From Companilactobacillus halodurans (GTDB lineage: Bacteria > Bacillota > Bacilli > Lactobacillales > Lactobacillaceae), in contig NZ_VDFP01000011.1 in the NCBI RefSeq assembly GCF_009600985.1, forward strand, positions 1 through 64,000: 64,000 nt of DNA, in the 5' to 3' direction. This document shows positions 10,674 to 20,080 of the stretch, in pieces. Each line of letters begins with the position of its first letter. Position 1 is the stretch's first letter. Under the pieces are notes generated by a model that worked only from the letters and a program-made list of their open reading frames with translations, had not been told where the DNA came from and made no database searches. The translations under genes and the position numbers were made by a program.

Positions 10674-10702
10674 AATATAACCATTTTTTTAATGATTGTC
10701 AA
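10674..10702 (-). promoter_or_regulatory. promoter of the glyQS operon
   Basis: Consensus -35 TTGACA (10697-10702) and -10 TATATT (10674-10679) with 17-base spacing. It lies just after the recO stop and just before the T-box leader. Confidence 0.8.
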
Positions 10703-10706
10703 TTAA

Positions 10707-11465
10707 CTACAAATGCCAACGCTTCATTTTATCAATAAAAGTTTTGCTTTTAGGATAATAACCAACTGTTCCTAAATAGATAGCATCAATAGCATGTTGA
10801 ATCAAATCTTTATTGTTCTCTTTAATCTCAATTTTTCCCACTTGTGAAAGGCTGATTTTGCTAAACAATCTTAAAAAATAGACGATTCGTTTAGGAATGT
10901 GCAGCCGATGAATATCGCTATCGAAATGCTTTGAACAAAGTAAGCCACCTAATAAAACTGAAAAGTCAAACACACCCTCAGTTTCGCCGCCAACGACGCA
11001 AGAATCCATATTGGGTTCAACGCCAAAGGCCTTTAAGAGTTTCATCTGCATAATATTAACGATGATTTGGGCATCAGAACCATTTTCAATATAAAGCAAA
11101 GCTTTAAACAACATCCGATACCAGTTATCCGGCACTGGATCATCGATAAAGGCTTCATGATAGAGGTCAAATAAAAAGGTCGCATAGGCATTCAATTCGA
11201 TATCATTGATGATTTCATCAAATTGTTTGATATCACTAGCTGAATTCAAATAAGACAGACCTTCCTTTTTGACGACGCCTGAATATTCACCATAGGAAAA
11301 AGTGATCACTGACCCAGAAATCTTGGACTTAGCTGTTTGTGTACCTCTGACCAAAAAAGTTCTAAAGCCATATTCTTTGGTCAAAATCGTAACTAAAGCA
11401 TCCCGTTCTTTATAGCGCTGTCGACGAACGACGATACCAAAAAAATTAGTAGGCGTTTGGTGCAT
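10707..11465 (-). CDS. recO: DNA repair protein RecO
   Basis: Recombination mediator that helps load RecA onto SSB-coated DNA in the RecFOR pathway. The 252 residues begin with the typical OB-fold (FFGIVVRRQRYKERDALVTIL) and continue into an all-helical region. A full zinc-finger cysteine set is not evident; single Cys residues appear near CVVGG and LLCSKHF. The start codon shares its A with the era stop (TAATG), so the two are coupled. Confidence 0.93.
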   Translation of the reverse strand: MHQTPTNFFGIVVRRQRYKERDALVTILTKEYGFRTFLVRGTQTAKSKISGSVITFSYGEYSGVVKKEGLSYLNSASDIKQFDEIINDIELNAYATFLFDLYHEAFIDDPVPDNWYRMLFKALLYIENGSDAQIIVNIMQMKLLKAFGVEPNMDSCVVGGETEGVFDFSVLLGGLLCSKHFDSDIHRLHIPKRIVYFLRLFSKISLSQVGKIEIKENNKDLIQHAIDAIYLGTVGYYPKSKTFIDKMKRWHL

Positions 11466-12379
11466 TAATTATTGAGATCCTTTAGTGAATAGCCAGCACT
11501 AGCTAAGAAAGCAGGATCATCGCGCCAATTCTTTTTAACTCGAACCCAAAGCTTCAAATTGATTTTTTCGCCTAAGAGGTGCTCAATCTTGATTCGTGAA
11601 CCAATCCCAATATTCTTCAACATTGAACCGCCACGACCGATAACGATTGGCTTTTGGCTCTCGCGTTCAACATAAATATAAGCTTCAACTTGGAGTTTTC
11701 CAGCTTCGCTTCTTTGTTTCATCGATTCTACGACAACAGCAACTGAGTGGGGAATTTCATCACGGGTATCTTCCAAAATCTTCTCACGAATCAATTCACC
11801 AACGATAAAGTATTCTGGGTGGTCGGTAATTTGGTCAGCTGCATAATATTGTGGTCCCTCTGGCAAATGTTTTGTCAAAGTGTCGAATAAGTCTTCAACA
11901 TTATTACCATTAGTTGCTGAAATTGGAATTACTTCGGCAAAATCCATTAAATCCTTATACTCGTCAATTTGTGGCGCCATTTCGTCAGGATTGATCAAAT
12001 CAATTTTATTCAAAACTAAGAAAACTGGTGCTTTGACTTTTTTCAATTCTTCAATAATAAACTTGTCTCCAGGACCTGCTTGTTCGCCAGCTTCAGTCAT
12101 GAATAAAACAGCATCAACTTCTTTTAGAGCTGAAATAGCAGCTTTATCCATATATTGGTCCAAGTCGTTGTGAGGCTTGTGAATACCGGGTGTATCCAAG
12201 AAAATGATTTGACGTTCATCATCCGTATAAATACCTTGAATCTTGTTACGTGTTGTTTGTGCTTTCGGTGAAGTAATTGCAATCTGTTCTTTAATAATAC
12301 GATTCATAAATGTTGATTTACCAACGTTAGGACGTCCTACAATTGCTACGAAACCTGATTTAAAATTTTTGTTATCCAT
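11465..12379 (-). CDS. era: GTPase Era
   Basis: Essential small GTPase that binds the 3' end of 16S rRNA and aids 30S maturation. The 304 residues show G1 GRPNVGKST, the T of the switch region, G3 DTPGIH, G4 NKID and G5 SAT, followed by a C-terminal KH domain with the [11 protein letters not shown] loop. It sits between cdd and recO, the normal order in lactobacilli, two bases downstream of the cdd stop. Confidence 0.98.
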   Translation of the reverse strand: MDNKNFKSGFVAIVGRPNVGKSTFMNRIIKEQIAITSPKAQTTRNKIQGIYTDDERQIIFLDTPGIHKPHNDLDQYMDKAAISALKEVDAVLFMTEAGEQAGPGDKFIIEELKKVKAPVFLVLNKIDLINPDEMAPQIDEYKDLMDFAEVIPISATNGNNVEDLFDTLTKHLPEGPQYYAADQITDHPEYFIVGELIREKILEDTRDEIPHSVAVVVESMKQRSEAGKLQVEAYIYVERESQKPIVIGRGGSMLKNIGIGSRIKIEHLLGEKINLKLWVRVKKNWRDDPAFLASAGYSLKDLNN

Positions 12380-12381
12380 AA

Positions 12382-12783
12382 TTAATCCATGTCCTCATCA
12401 CTGAATGCTAGTGGCAAAATTTCTTTAAAAGTAAATTCTTTGTATTCGTTTTGGCTATTTGCTAAAAAAACGACATCTTCTGGACCCATGAATTCGCTCA
12501 TCACTTGTCGACAAGCTCCACAAGGCTTTGACATCACTTTAGTCTGGTTGACAATTGCAATCGCCAAAACCTTCTTAGCACCTTCTGAAACAGCCTTAAA
12601 GATAGCTGTCCTTTCGGCACAATTCGTCAATCCAAAGGATGCATTTTCAACATTGACACCAGAATAAATTTTTCCATCGTCACAAAGTATTGCTGCACCC
12701 ACTTTGTAATTCGAATAAGGAGTATAGGCATTTTCCATTGCCTTACTTGCAATCTCAAATAATTGCTTCTCGTTAATCTCCAC
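12382..12783 (-). CDS. cdd: cytidine deaminase
   Basis: Zinc enzyme of pyrimidine salvage that turns (deoxy)cytidine into (deoxy)uridine. The 133 residues match the tetrameric bacterial type. The catalytic block CAERTA and the zinc motif PCGACRQV are both present, with VNVENASFG before them. The start is GTG at 12783 with AAGGAG ten bases upstream. No diacylglycerol kinase gene lies between ybeY and cdd, a gene often found there in relatives. A -10 TATAAT at 12821-12826 probably starts cdd-era-recO. Confidence 0.96.
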   Translation of the reverse strand: MEINEKQLFEIASKAMENAYTPYSNYKVGAAILCDDGKIYSGVNVENASFGLTNCAERTAIFKAVSEGAKKVLAIAIVNQTKVMSKPCGACRQVMSEFMGPEDVVFLANSQNEYKEFTFKEILPLAFSDEDMD

Positions 12784-12861
12784 TAGTTACAGTCTCCTTT
12801 AATATGTATCTTAACTATTAATTATAATACAAGAGATTCCCTTAACTAGAAAGTAATAAGT

Positions 12862-12898
12862 AAAAAAAAGAATATAAAGCTAAATTCGCCTTATATTC
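12862..12898 (-). terminator. terminator after phoH-ybeY
   Basis: An 11-bp stem GAATATAAAGC/GCCTTATATTC (12870-12880 and 12888-12898, one G-T pair), followed on the minus strand by eight T, 18 bases past the ybeY stop. It separates phoH-ybeY from cdd-era-recO. Confidence 0.9.
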
Positions 12899-12915
12899 CA
12901 ATTTATAATTGTTTT

Positions 12916-13386
12916 CTACTTTTCTAATCCATAAGCACTGAGAATTTTTTCTTGTAAGCCAATCATGACTTTTTCGTCTTCTTTTTTAATATGATCATAA
13001 CCGTTTAAGTGAAGAATTCCGTGAACAATCGTATAGCCTAATTCACGGTCAAATGAATGCTCGTATTCTTTAGCATGTTCGTCAACGATTTCTACACTGA
13101 TAAAGAGATCGCCCAAGTCAACTGGTAAATCAGGAATTTGCGCTTCCAAGTAATCAAGTGAATCTTCACCATCGTTAATGGCAAAACTAATCACATCAGT
13201 AGCTCGATCCGTATCACGATATTTTTTGTTGATCTCGTGAATCTTATCCTTTGTTACAAAGTGAATCGACAATTGTGTATTATCTTTTAATTCCAATTTA
13301 TTAAAAGTAAATTGCACGATATCTTTGACCCAGTTCTCTCTTGTTTGATCAATTAAATTATCATCATTATAAATTTCTAAGTCCAT
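12916..13386 (-). CDS. ybeY: rRNA maturation endoribonuclease YbeY
   Basis: Metal-dependent RNase involved in 16S rRNA 3'-end processing and ribosome quality control. The zinc motif is visible as HGILHLNGYDH near residues 121-131. The ATG at 13386 follows GGGG; an in-frame TTG 12 bases upstream overlaps that site and is rejected. 156 residues is typical. It starts 15 bases after the phoH stop, the usual pairing. Confidence 0.96.
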   Translation of the reverse strand: MDLEIYNDDNLIDQTRENWVKDIVQFTFNKLELKDNTQLSIHFVTKDKIHEINKKYRDTDRATDVISFAINDGEDSLDYLEAQIPDLPVDLGDLFISVEIVDEHAKEYEHSFDRELGYTIVHGILHLNGYDHIKKEDEKVMIGLQEKILSAYGLEK

Positions 13387-13401
13387 AATAGTCCCCAATA
13401 C

Positions 13402-14379
13402 TTATTTTTCATTTTTGTCTGATTTCTCATAGGCATCGATAATTTCAGCCACCACTGGATGTCTAACAACATCAGCGGAAGTGAAATTGACGAAATGGAT
13501 ATGTGGCAAGTTATTCAAAACTGATTGAGCTTGAATCAACCCGCTACGAGTGTGTCCAGGCAAATCAATTTGTGAAATATCACCATTAACAATCATCTTG
13601 GAATCAAATCCAAGACGTGTTAAAAACATTTTCATTTGTTCACGAGTCGTATTTTGCGCCTCATCTAGAATAACAAATGCTTCATCCAAAGTACGACCTC
13701 TCATATAGGCTAAAGGAGCAACCTCAATCACGCCACGTTCCAATAGTCTTCCAGTATGTTCTGACCCTAAAATGGCATACAAGGCGTCATAAATAGGTCT
13801 CATGTAAGGGTCGACCTTCTCTTTCAAATCTCCAGGCAAGAAGCCAAGACTTTCGCCCGCTTCAACAGCTGGACGAGTCAAAATGATTCTTTGAACTTTA
13901 CCTTGTTTCAAAGCAGAAACTGCCATAACAACGGCTAAATAAGTTTTACCAGTTCCGGCAGGCCCGATTCCAAATGTTATGTCGTTGTGGTTGATTGCAT
14001 TAACATATTGTCGTTGACCAAAATTTCTCACCCGAACAGGTTTACCACTGAAATCTTTGATCAATTCATCCTTATATAAATCACCAAAATAATCCAAAGT
14101 TCCTCGTTCGGACATCTTCAAGCCACTGACTACATCAGCAGCACCCAAACTAACTCCGGAATTTGCTAATTCTATTAATTTCTTCAGTAATGCCAATGTA
14201 TTAGAAACATTTTCCTCAGTCCCCGTTACATCCAGACGATCGCCAAAGGCGTGAATTTGAACATCTAAGCCTTCCTCAATTAAATGTAAATTACTATCAT
14301 TAACACCGAAAAGATTGATGGCATTTTGAGGATTCTTGATTTGAATGCTCTTTTTAATTAGTTCAACTTTTTCTGTCAA
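13402..14379 (-). CDS. phoH: PhoH-like ATPase
   Basis: Member of the PhoH/YbeZ family, a P-loop ATPase linked to RNA metabolism and usually found with ybeY. The 325 residues have a short N-terminal KH-like part and then a helicase-like core with Walker A GPAGTGKT and Walker B FVILDEAQN. The ORF ends 15 bases before ybeY. The family's exact substrate remains unclear. Confidence 0.95.
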   Translation of the reverse strand: MTEKVELIKKSIQIKNPQNAINLFGVNDSNLHLIEEGLDVQIHAFGDRLDVTGTEENVSNTLALLKKLIELANSGVSLGAADVVSGLKMSERGTLDYFGDLYKDELIKDFSGKPVRVRNFGQRQYVNAINHNDITFGIGPAGTGKTYLAVVMAVSALKQGKVQRIILTRPAVEAGESLGFLPGDLKEKVDPYMRPIYDALYAILGSEHTGRLLERGVIEVAPLAYMRGRTLDEAFVILDEAQNTTREQMKMFLTRLGFDSKMIVNGDISQIDLPGHTRSGLIQAQSVLNNLPHIHFVNFTSADVVRHPVVAEIIDAYEKSDKNEK

Positions 14380-14437
14380 TAAACAACAAACCTCCTATTG
14401 TTACCTTGAATGATAGCACATTGAGAGTTTTTTTTGA

Positions 14438-14475
14438 TAAAAAAAAGGTTAAAACATATAAATGTTTTAACCTTT
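14438..14475 (-). terminator. rho-independent terminator after rpsU
   Basis: A 14-bp perfect stem (14444-14457 with 14462-14475, arms ending GGTTAAAACAT) with a short loop, followed on the minus strand by a run of T. It lies 14 bases past the rpsU stop. Confidence 0.93.
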
Positions 14476-14488
14476 CGAAACAAGTCTA

Positions 14489-14671
14489 TTAACGACGTTT
14501 CTTATTGCGCTTACGAGCAGCCTCAGACTTTAACTTTCTCTTGACACTTGGCTTTTCGTAAAACTCACGTTTTCTATATTCTTGAAGAGTACCACTCTTT
14601 GAAACGGAACGTTTGAATCGACGAAGAGCATCATCAAGCGACTCGTTTTCACGAACGACGGTTTTTGCCAT
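14489..14671 (-). CDS. rpsU: 30S ribosomal protein S21
   Basis: Small basic protein of the 30S subunit, bound near the anti-Shine-Dalgarno region. The 60 residues begin [20 protein letters not shown], the standard S21 start, and end in a Lys/Arg-rich tail. A strong GGAAGGAGGG site precedes the ATG. It is transcribed from its own promoter and closed by its own terminator, and is divergent from the DUF299 gene. Confidence 0.98.
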   Translation of the reverse strand: MAKTVVRENESLDDALRRFKRSVSKSGTLQEYRKREFYEKPSVKRKLKSEAARKRNKKRR

Positions 14672-14732
14672 ATGATAATCCCTCCTTCCGATTTCTAACG
14701 TAACTGTCTATTGCTCTTGCAGTTCATATGTT

Positions 14733-14760
14733 ATTATAACAAAAAGAAGATAATGTTCAA
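14733..14760 (-). promoter_or_regulatory. rpsU promoter
   Basis: -35 TTGAAC (14755-14760) and -10 TATAAT (14733-14738) with 16-base spacing, in the rpsU/DUF299 divergent region. Confidence 0.7.
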
Positions 14761-14793
14761 ATAATTTTTTACATTTTTTTGGAGGAATTTATC

Positions 14794-15615
14794 ATGAAAC
14801 AAAAATTAAATGTTTTTGTACTATCAGATGGCGTTGGTGAAACCGCTTTAAGAGTTGCTAAAGCAGCATTCATTCAATTTCCTGAAATGGACACCACATA
14901 TACTAAATATCCCTTTATTAAAAACGACGAACAGCTAAAAAATATTTTAAATGAGGCTAAAGCCAAGAATTCAGTCATTTTACACACAATTGTCTCAGAA
15001 GAAATCTGTGAAGTGATCAATAAATTTTGCCAGGAAAATGGCCTCACTTACTATGACATTTTGAATCCAATTATCGGAACTTTCTCACAAATGACCCATC
15101 AAAAACCAATTCGTAAAAAAGGACTCTTGCACGAATTGGATAAAAATTATTTCGATATGATCTCTGCTATGGAGTTTACCATCTCAAATGATGACGGTCA
15201 AAATCCTAAAGGACTACTCGAAGCAGATTTGGTATTATTAGGAATCTCAAGAACTTCGAAAACACCGCTCTCGCTTTATCTAGCAAATAAAAATATTAGA
15301 GTAGCTAATTTACCATTAGGGCCTTCGATGAGTCTCCCAGACCAATTATGGGACGTTGATAGAAGTAAAATCGTTGGCTTGACTAATGATATGAATGTTT
15401 TGCTTAAAATCCGTCGTCAAAGAATGATAGCTTATGGACTAAATCCTGATGCTACCTACTCTGATGAAGACGAAATTAAAAAAGAACTGGATTACTCAGA
15501 TAAAATTTATAAGAAACTCGGTTGTCCAGTAATCAACACTGCCGACCGTTCAATTGAAGAGACAGCTGCTATAATTATGGAAAAGCTTAATTTTAATGGC
15601 TATCAAAAAGGCTAA
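14794..15615 (+). CDS. yqfL: pyruvate, phosphate dikinase/PEP synthase regulatory protein (DUF299)
   Basis: Bifunctional serine/threonine kinase and P-loop phosphorylase family that controls pyruvate phosphate dikinase or PEP synthase by ADP-dependent phosphorylation and phosphate-dependent dephosphorylation. 273 residues from the ATG at 14794; the upstream in-frame TTG overlaps the GGAGG site. The N-terminal VFVLSDGVGET block and the GISRTSKTPLS P-loop-like block near residue 150 are visible. No target enzyme gene is in this window, so the partner is inferred from the family only. Confidence 0.9.
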   Translation: MKQKLNVFVLSDGVGETALRVAKAAFIQFPEMDTTYTKYPFIKNDEQLKNILNEAKAKNSVILHTIVSEEICEVINKFCQENGLTYYDILNPIIGTFSQMTHQKPIRKKGLLHELDKNYFDMISAMEFTISNDDGQNPKGLLEADLVLLGISRTSKTPLSLYLANKNIRVANLPLGPSMSLPDQLWDVDRSKIVGLTNDMNVLLKIRRQRMIAYGLNPDATYSDEDEIKKELDYSDKIYKKLGCPVINTADRSIEETAAIIMEKLNFNGYQKG

Positions 15616-15631
15616 TTATTTTTTATGACAT

Positions 15632-15681
15632 CAAAAAGAGCTCTTTAGACTTAATTCACACGTCTAAGGAGCTCTCTTTTT
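15632..15681. terminator. bidirectional terminator between yqfL and hisC
   Basis: A 14-bp stem with one G-T pair (15637-15650 and 15662-15675) flanked by A-runs on the left and T-runs on the right, so it can end both the plus-strand gene and the minus-strand his operon. Confidence 0.88.
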
Positions 15682-15718
15682 ACTCTCTTCCATAATTTTC
15701 AATCAATTTTTGAATTTC

Positions 15719-16747
15719 TTAATTATCTTCCTTTGTGCCAATAGTTAATCTTAACCAGTCTTTTTTCAGTTCCGTTCTGAGTAAGTAGCCATTTTGTAAC
15801 AAATAATTAGCCAGCTTTTCAGCTTCAGGATATTTGAAGAAAATAAAGTTAGCCTGACTTTGATAATACTTTATTTCCAAACGGTTAAAAAATCGTTCCA
15901 AAGAAATTCTTTGTTCAGAATTTTTTTGCACCACCTGATCCACAAAATTTTGATCTTCAAAAGCCGCTTTAGCAGCAACTTGAGCAATTGAATTAACATT
16001 ATATGGCAATCTTACTTTTTGCATCTGCTCAGCGATTTGCTTGGCAAAGACTGAATAGCCGATTCGAAAATTAGCTAAGCCATAGACTTTGGAGAACGTC
16101 CGCATGACAACGACATTAGGGTATTTTTTAGTCAGTTCCATAGTTGATGGCTTTTCTTGATCAACGAAATCAATATATGCTTCGTCGATTAAAACCAGTT
16201 TATTTGGAACTTGCTGAATAAATTTTTCAATATCTGCAGTTGTTTCATAAGTTCCTGTCGGATTATTAGGATTGCAAAGCCAGATCAACTTAGTCTTAGA
16301 ATTTACAGCTTCGAGCATCCCTGAAAAATCAATGCCCCCATTATTTAAAACCGGCACCTTTTTTATAGAAGCTTCCTCGATTTCGGCATTCAGAGCATAT
16401 TCTGAAAAAGTTGGCGTCGAAATAAGTTCTTCATCTCCTGGTTCCAAAAAGACCCTTGATAACATGGCAATCATTTCATCTAAGCCGACGCTAAAAACGA
16501 TTTGTTTTGGATCTAATGAAAACCTTTTTGCAATTAGTTGACGCAATTCACTAGCATTTCCATCTGGATATCGATTGCTTTGTTCATAAGTCCAATCGAT
16601 TACTGCTTTTTTTACTTTTGGTGAAGTCCCATAAGGATTTTCATTAGCCGACAAACGAACTAATTTTTTCAATCCTAGTTCATCTTTTAATATTTCTAAA
16701 GGCTTTTCTGGGACATATGGCTGTAATTTTTTGATAACTTCTCTCAT
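15719..16747 (-). CDS. hisC: histidinol-phosphate aminotransferase
   Basis: PLP enzyme that converts imidazole-acetol phosphate to histidinol phosphate. The 342 residues show the NPNNPTG block (about 160-166), DEAYIDF and the PLP-lysine segment RTFSKVYGLANFRIGY. It is the last gene of the his operon, 11 bases after hisE. Length is slightly short of many HisC but all catalytic blocks are present. Confidence 0.96.
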   Translation of the reverse strand: MREVIKKLQPYVPEKPLEILKDELGLKKLVRLSANENPYGTSPKVKKAVIDWTYEQSNRYPDGNASELRQLIAKRFSLDPKQIVFSVGLDEMIAMLSRVFLEPGDEELISTPTFSEYALNAEIEEASIKKVPVLNNGGIDFSGMLEAVNSKTKLIWLCNPNNPTGTYETTADIEKFIQQVPNKLVLIDEAYIDFVDQEKPSTMELTKKYPNVVVMRTFSKVYGLANFRIGYSVFAKQIAEQMQKVRLPYNVNSIAQVAAKAAFEDQNFVDQVVQKNSEQRISLERFFNRLEIKYYQSQANFIFFKYPEAEKLANYLLQNGYLLRTELKKDWLRLTIGTKEDN

Positions 16748-16757
16748 CAGTTGCCTC

Positions 16758-17090
16758 CTATAAGTCTTTAATTTCAGGACGATCCTTGAATTGACTCATC
16801 AATCCTTCACGTTTAGCCAATTCTTTTTTGATTTGATCAAAACTTACTCCCTGTTGAGCCCACAAAACACAAAGGTGATATAACAAATCAGCTGATTCAT
16901 AAACTAATTCATCATCTCCACGTGGTTTATCCGGGTTTTTGGATGCAACAATGACTTCGGTCGCCTCTTCGCCAACTTTTTTTAAAATTTTGTCCAAACC
17001 TTTAGTGAACAAATAATCAGTGTAGGATCCCTTTTTAGGATTATTCTTTCTATCTAAGACCATTTCGTATAATTCATCTAAATTTTGCAT
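16758..17090 (-). CDS. hisE: phosphoribosyl-ATP pyrophosphatase
   Basis: Hydrolyses phosphoribosyl-ATP to phosphoribosyl-AMP, the second step of histidine synthesis. 110 residues from ATG 17090, with AAAGGAG upstream; the longer reading frame above it runs through hisI. The MazG-like helical fold shows as KVGEEATEV and YESADLLYHLCVL. HisE and HisI are separate proteins here, as in many Firmicutes. Confidence 0.95.
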   Translation of the reverse strand: MQNLDELYEMVLDRKNNPKKGSYTDYLFTKGLDKILKKVGEEATEVIVASKNPDKPRGDDELVYESADLLYHLCVLWAQQGVSFDQIKKELAKREGLMSQFKDRPEIKDL

Positions 17091-17103
17091 CCAAATTTCT
17101 CCT

Positions 17104-17415
17104 TTATTCATCGATACTTTGATAAAAACAGCTTCTGTGCCCCGTATGACATGCTGGACCATGAGGTTTCACTTCAACCAACAACGTATCTTTATCGCAA
17201 TCTAATGTCATCTTTACAACATCTTGCAAATTGCCGCTAGTGGCACCTTTATGCCATAATTCTTTTCTTGAACGTGACCAAAACCATGTTTGACCGCTCG
17301 CTTTAGTTTTTTGATAGCTCTCTTGATTCATCCAAGCGACCATTAAGACTTCTTTTGTCTGGTCATCTTGAACTACTGTAGTTAACAATCCCTTCGAAAA
17401 ATCTGGTTCGATCAT
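17104..17415 (-). CDS. hisI: phosphoribosyl-AMP cyclohydrolase
   Basis: Opens the adenine ring of phosphoribosyl-AMP, the third step of histidine synthesis. 103 residues with the metal-binding blocks DCDKDTLLV and [13 protein letters not shown]. The start overlaps the hisF stop by four bases, and it ends 13 bases before hisE. Confidence 0.96.
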   Translation of the reverse strand: MIEPDFSKGLLTTVVQDDQTKEVLMVAWMNQESYQKTKASGQTWFWSRSRKELWHKGATSGNLQDVVKMTLDCDKDTLLVEVKPHGPACHTGHRSCFYQSIDE

Positions 17416-18173
17416 CTAACAACAACTCCTTTTTGATTAAGATATTGTTTGACATCTTTTATCGTTAATTCGCCATAGTGGAATACTGAGGCTGCTAAAG
17501 CACCATCAACTTTGGCTTTTAAAAAAACTTCACTAAAGTCTTGTAATTTTCCGGCACCCCCAGAAGCAATGATGGGAACATTTACTGCTTGATTTAATTT
17601 TTGATATAACGAAATGTTAAAACCATTCTTAGTTCCGTCTTGATCCATTCCTGTGACCAACAATTCGCCTGCTCCAAGTTCCACGACTCGTTTGGCCCAA
17701 GCTATTGCTTCAAGATTGGTCTTTTTTTTACCGCCATGAGTGTAGACGAAATATTTTTGAAGAGCAGCATCAAATTTCACATCAATTGCTGAAACGATGC
17801 ACTGATTGCCAAACTTTTTAGCACCTTGAGAAATCAATTCTGGATTATCGATTGCCGCTGAATTGATAGCAACCTTATCGGCACCGGCTCTTAATAAATT
17901 TTGGATATCCAAAACTGAACTAACTCCGCCACCAATTGTCAAAGGCATGAAAACTTCTTGAGAAACTTGTTCAACAACATCTAACATCGTTTTTCTTTTT
18001 TCGTTAGTCGCTGATATGTCTAAAAAAACCAGTTCATCAGCACCTTGCTTTTGATACTGTGCAGCAATTGCTACTGGGTCGCCAACATCAGTCAAGTTAA
18101 CAAAATTGATACCCTTTTTCACTCGTCCATCATCAACATCAAGACAGGGGATTATTCGCTTCGCTAACACCAT
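17412..18173 (-). CDS. hisF: imidazole glycerol phosphate synthase, cyclase subunit
   Basis: TIM-barrel cyclase that uses ammonia delivered by HisH to form imidazole glycerol phosphate and AICAR. 253 residues from ATG 18173 ([24 protein letters not shown] start), chosen for the GGAGG site nine bases upstream. Both catalytic aspartates are visible, in CLDVDDG and in TGMDQDGT. It overlaps the 3' end of hisA by 35 bases in another frame, an unusually long overlap that implies coupling. Confidence 0.96.
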   Translation of the reverse strand: MVLAKRIIPCLDVDDGRVKKGINFVNLTDVGDPVAIAAQYQKQGADELVFLDISATNEKRKTMLDVVEQVSQEVFMPLTIGGGVSSVLDIQNLLRAGADKVAINSAAIDNPELISQGAKKFGNQCIVSAIDVKFDAALQKYFVYTHGGKKKTNLEAIAWAKRVVELGAGELLVTGMDQDGTKNGFNISLYQKLNQAVNVPIIASGGAGKLQDFSEVFLKAKVDGALAASVFHYGELTIKDVKQYLNQKGVVVR

Positions 18174-18885
18174 TTTCCACCTCCACAATCTGTTTAAGAG
18201 TGATTGTCTTTTCATATAAAGCTTTACCGATAATGACATCTTGAATTCCGAGAGCTCTTAAATTATGTAAATCTTTCTTATTACGAACGCCACCGCTAGC
18301 AACAAGATTAGCTTGGGGAATTTTTTGACTAAGCAACATTAATAAATTTAAATTTGGTCCTGTCATTGTTCCATCTCGAGCTACGTCAGTCACAATAAAT
18401 GATTGTGCTCCTTGATTCATCATTTCTTTAATTAAGTCTTCCATTAAGATGTTTGATTGCTCAATCCAGCCATTAACCGCAACTTTGCCATCTTTTCCAT
18501 CAACACCAATAACAATTCTTTTGCCACCGTATTCTTTTAATAATCTTTTGACAAAATCAGGATTTTCAATAGCTGCTGAACCAATAATGATTCGGTCAAT
18601 TCCCATATCTAAATACATGCGGGCAGTTTTTTCATCCCTAATTCCTCCGCCAAATTCTAAAAAGCCTGCAAAATGTCGTCTGATGTTTTCTATCATCTCG
18701 TAATTTTCCAAATGACCGCTTTTAGCTCCATCAAGATCGACCAAATGAATCTGATTGACGCCTTGTTTCGCTATCTCTTGAGCTTGAGTAACTGGATCTT
18801 TATTGATTAAGGTGACCTTTTGATAATCTCCTTGATACAACCTGACGCTTTGACTGTTATGTAAATCAATTGCGGGAAAAATCAT
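18139..18885 (-). CDS. hisA: phosphoribosylformimino-AICAR-phosphate isomerase
   Basis: TIM-barrel isomerase (ProFAR to PRFAR). The 248 residues begin [20 protein letters not shown] and have the second catalytic aspartate in [13 protein letters not shown]. The start overlaps hisH by 20 bases and the end overlaps hisF by 35 bases. Confidence 0.96.
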   Translation of the reverse strand: MIFPAIDLHNSQSVRLYQGDYQKVTLINKDPVTQAQEIAKQGVNQIHLVDLDGAKSGHLENYEMIENIRRHFAGFLEFGGGIRDEKTARMYLDMGIDRIIIGSAAIENPDFVKRLLKEYGGKRIVIGVDGKDGKVAVNGWIEQSNILMEDLIKEMMNQGAQSFIVTDVARDGTMTGPNLNLLMLLSQKIPQANLVASGGVRNKKDLHNLRALGIQDVIIGKALYEKTITLKQIVEVENGVSEANNPLS

Positions 18886-19486
18886 TTTCCATCACCATCT
18901 TTTGAAATTTTTTCAACAAATCTAAACCTACTTGACCGCTTTTTTCAGGATGAAATTGCATTCCAATCACATTTTCATTCTGAACGATACTAGGGATTTT
19001 AATACCATAGTCGACTTCTGAGATAACGTATTGTGCAGGACAATCAGCATAATATGAATGAACAAAATAAGTAAATTGATTATCGATTATCTTAAAAGGA
19101 CTGACTTGTTTAACAACATTTTGATTCCAGCCCATTTGAGGAACCTTCAAACCAGTGTCTGGTATTGCCAAGACATGTCCGGGAATCAAATTTAAGCCTT
19201 TATTTAGGCCATATTCTTCGCTATCTTCAAAGAGTAGCTGCATCCCTAAACAAATCCCCAAAAAAGGTATTTTTTTTCGAGCGGCCATCTTCAAAGTATC
19301 AATCAAATCACGTTTTTCTAATGACTCTACTGCACTTTCAAAAGCACCTACGCCAGGAAGAATAATTGCTTGAGCATTTAAAATTTCTTCTGCATCAGCT
19401 GTCAATTTATTATCGATTTTTAAATAATTAAGGGCTTTTTTTAAATTCAATGTATTACCAGTATCGTAATCAACGATTGCAAACAT
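18866..19486 (-). CDS. hisH: imidazole glycerol phosphate synthase, glutaminase subunit
   Basis: Class I glutamine amidotransferase that feeds ammonia to HisF. The nucleophile block GICLGMQLLFE and the His/Glu pair in GMQFHPEKS are present. Start at ATG 19486, whose A is shared with the hisB stop (TGATG); the in-frame TTG just before is less likely. About 206 residues. Confidence 0.96.
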   Translation of the reverse strand: MFAIVDYDTGNTLNLKKALNYLKIDNKLTADAEEILNAQAIILPGVGAFESAVESLEKRDLIDTLKMAARKKIPFLGICLGMQLLFEDSEEYGLNKGLNLIPGHVLAIPDTGLKVPQMGWNQNVVKQVSPFKIIDNQFTYFVHSYYADCPAQYVISEVDYGIKIPSIVQNENVIGMQFHPEKSGQVGLDLLKKFQKMVMENDFSRN

Positions 19487-20070
19487 CAAATCACACCTTT
19501 CGTAGAATTGACCCCGATAATATCTGGGTTGATAGTAACTGCATCACGCATTGCTCTGCCAAAAGCTTTAAAAAGGCTTTCAACTTTGTGGTGCGTATTT
19601 CTACCATAGAGAATCCGCGCGTGTAAATTCATTTCTGCTGCAAAGGCAGCTGCCTGAAAGAAATCTTCCACTGTTTCAGTATCCAAACCACCTAATCTTG
19701 GATTAGTCAATTCGGCATCAAATACCAGATAAGATCTTCCACTAAGATCAACGCTGACCTGACCTAAGGTCTCATCCATTGGTACAAATTCTGTTCCATA
19801 ACGTTCAATACCAACCTTATTTCCAAGGGCCTTTTTGAAACATTCGCCTAAAACGATACCGGTATCTTCTGTTGTGTGATGAGGATCGACGTCGAGGTCT
19901 CCGTGAGCTACAACTTCTAAGCCGAAACGTCCGTGTTTAGCAAAAAGCGTCAACATATGATTCAAAAAACCAATTCCTGTATCAATTTTGATACCTGTTT
20001 GCTCATCTAAATTTAGACTGATTTTTATTTGTGTCTCCTGCGTTTTTCTTTCAATCGTTGCTTTTCTCAT
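19486..20070 (-). CDS. hisB: imidazoleglycerol-phosphate dehydratase
   Basis: Manganese enzyme that dehydrates imidazole glycerol phosphate. 194 residues, single-domain form without a fused phosphatase. The metal-ligand repeats are visible as DPHHTTED and, in the second half, [10 protein letters not shown]. The missing phosphatase activity can be supplied by the PHP-type HisK at 23558-24394. It starts 10 bases after hisD. Confidence 0.97.
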   Translation of the reverse strand: MRKATIERKTQETQIKISLNLDEQTGIKIDTGIGFLNHMLTLFAKHGRFGLEVVAHGDLDVDPHHTTEDTGIVLGECFKKALGNKVGIERYGTEFVPMDETLGQVSVDLSGRSYLVFDAELTNPRLGGLDTETVEDFFQAAAFAAEMNLHARILYGRNTHHKVESLFKAFGRAMRDAVTINPDIIGVNSTKGVI

Positions 20071-20080
20071 AAGAATCTCC

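Noticed and set aside
16272..16541. 89-codon plus-strand ORF antisense to hisC
   Set aside because: Lies inside hisC with no independent signals.
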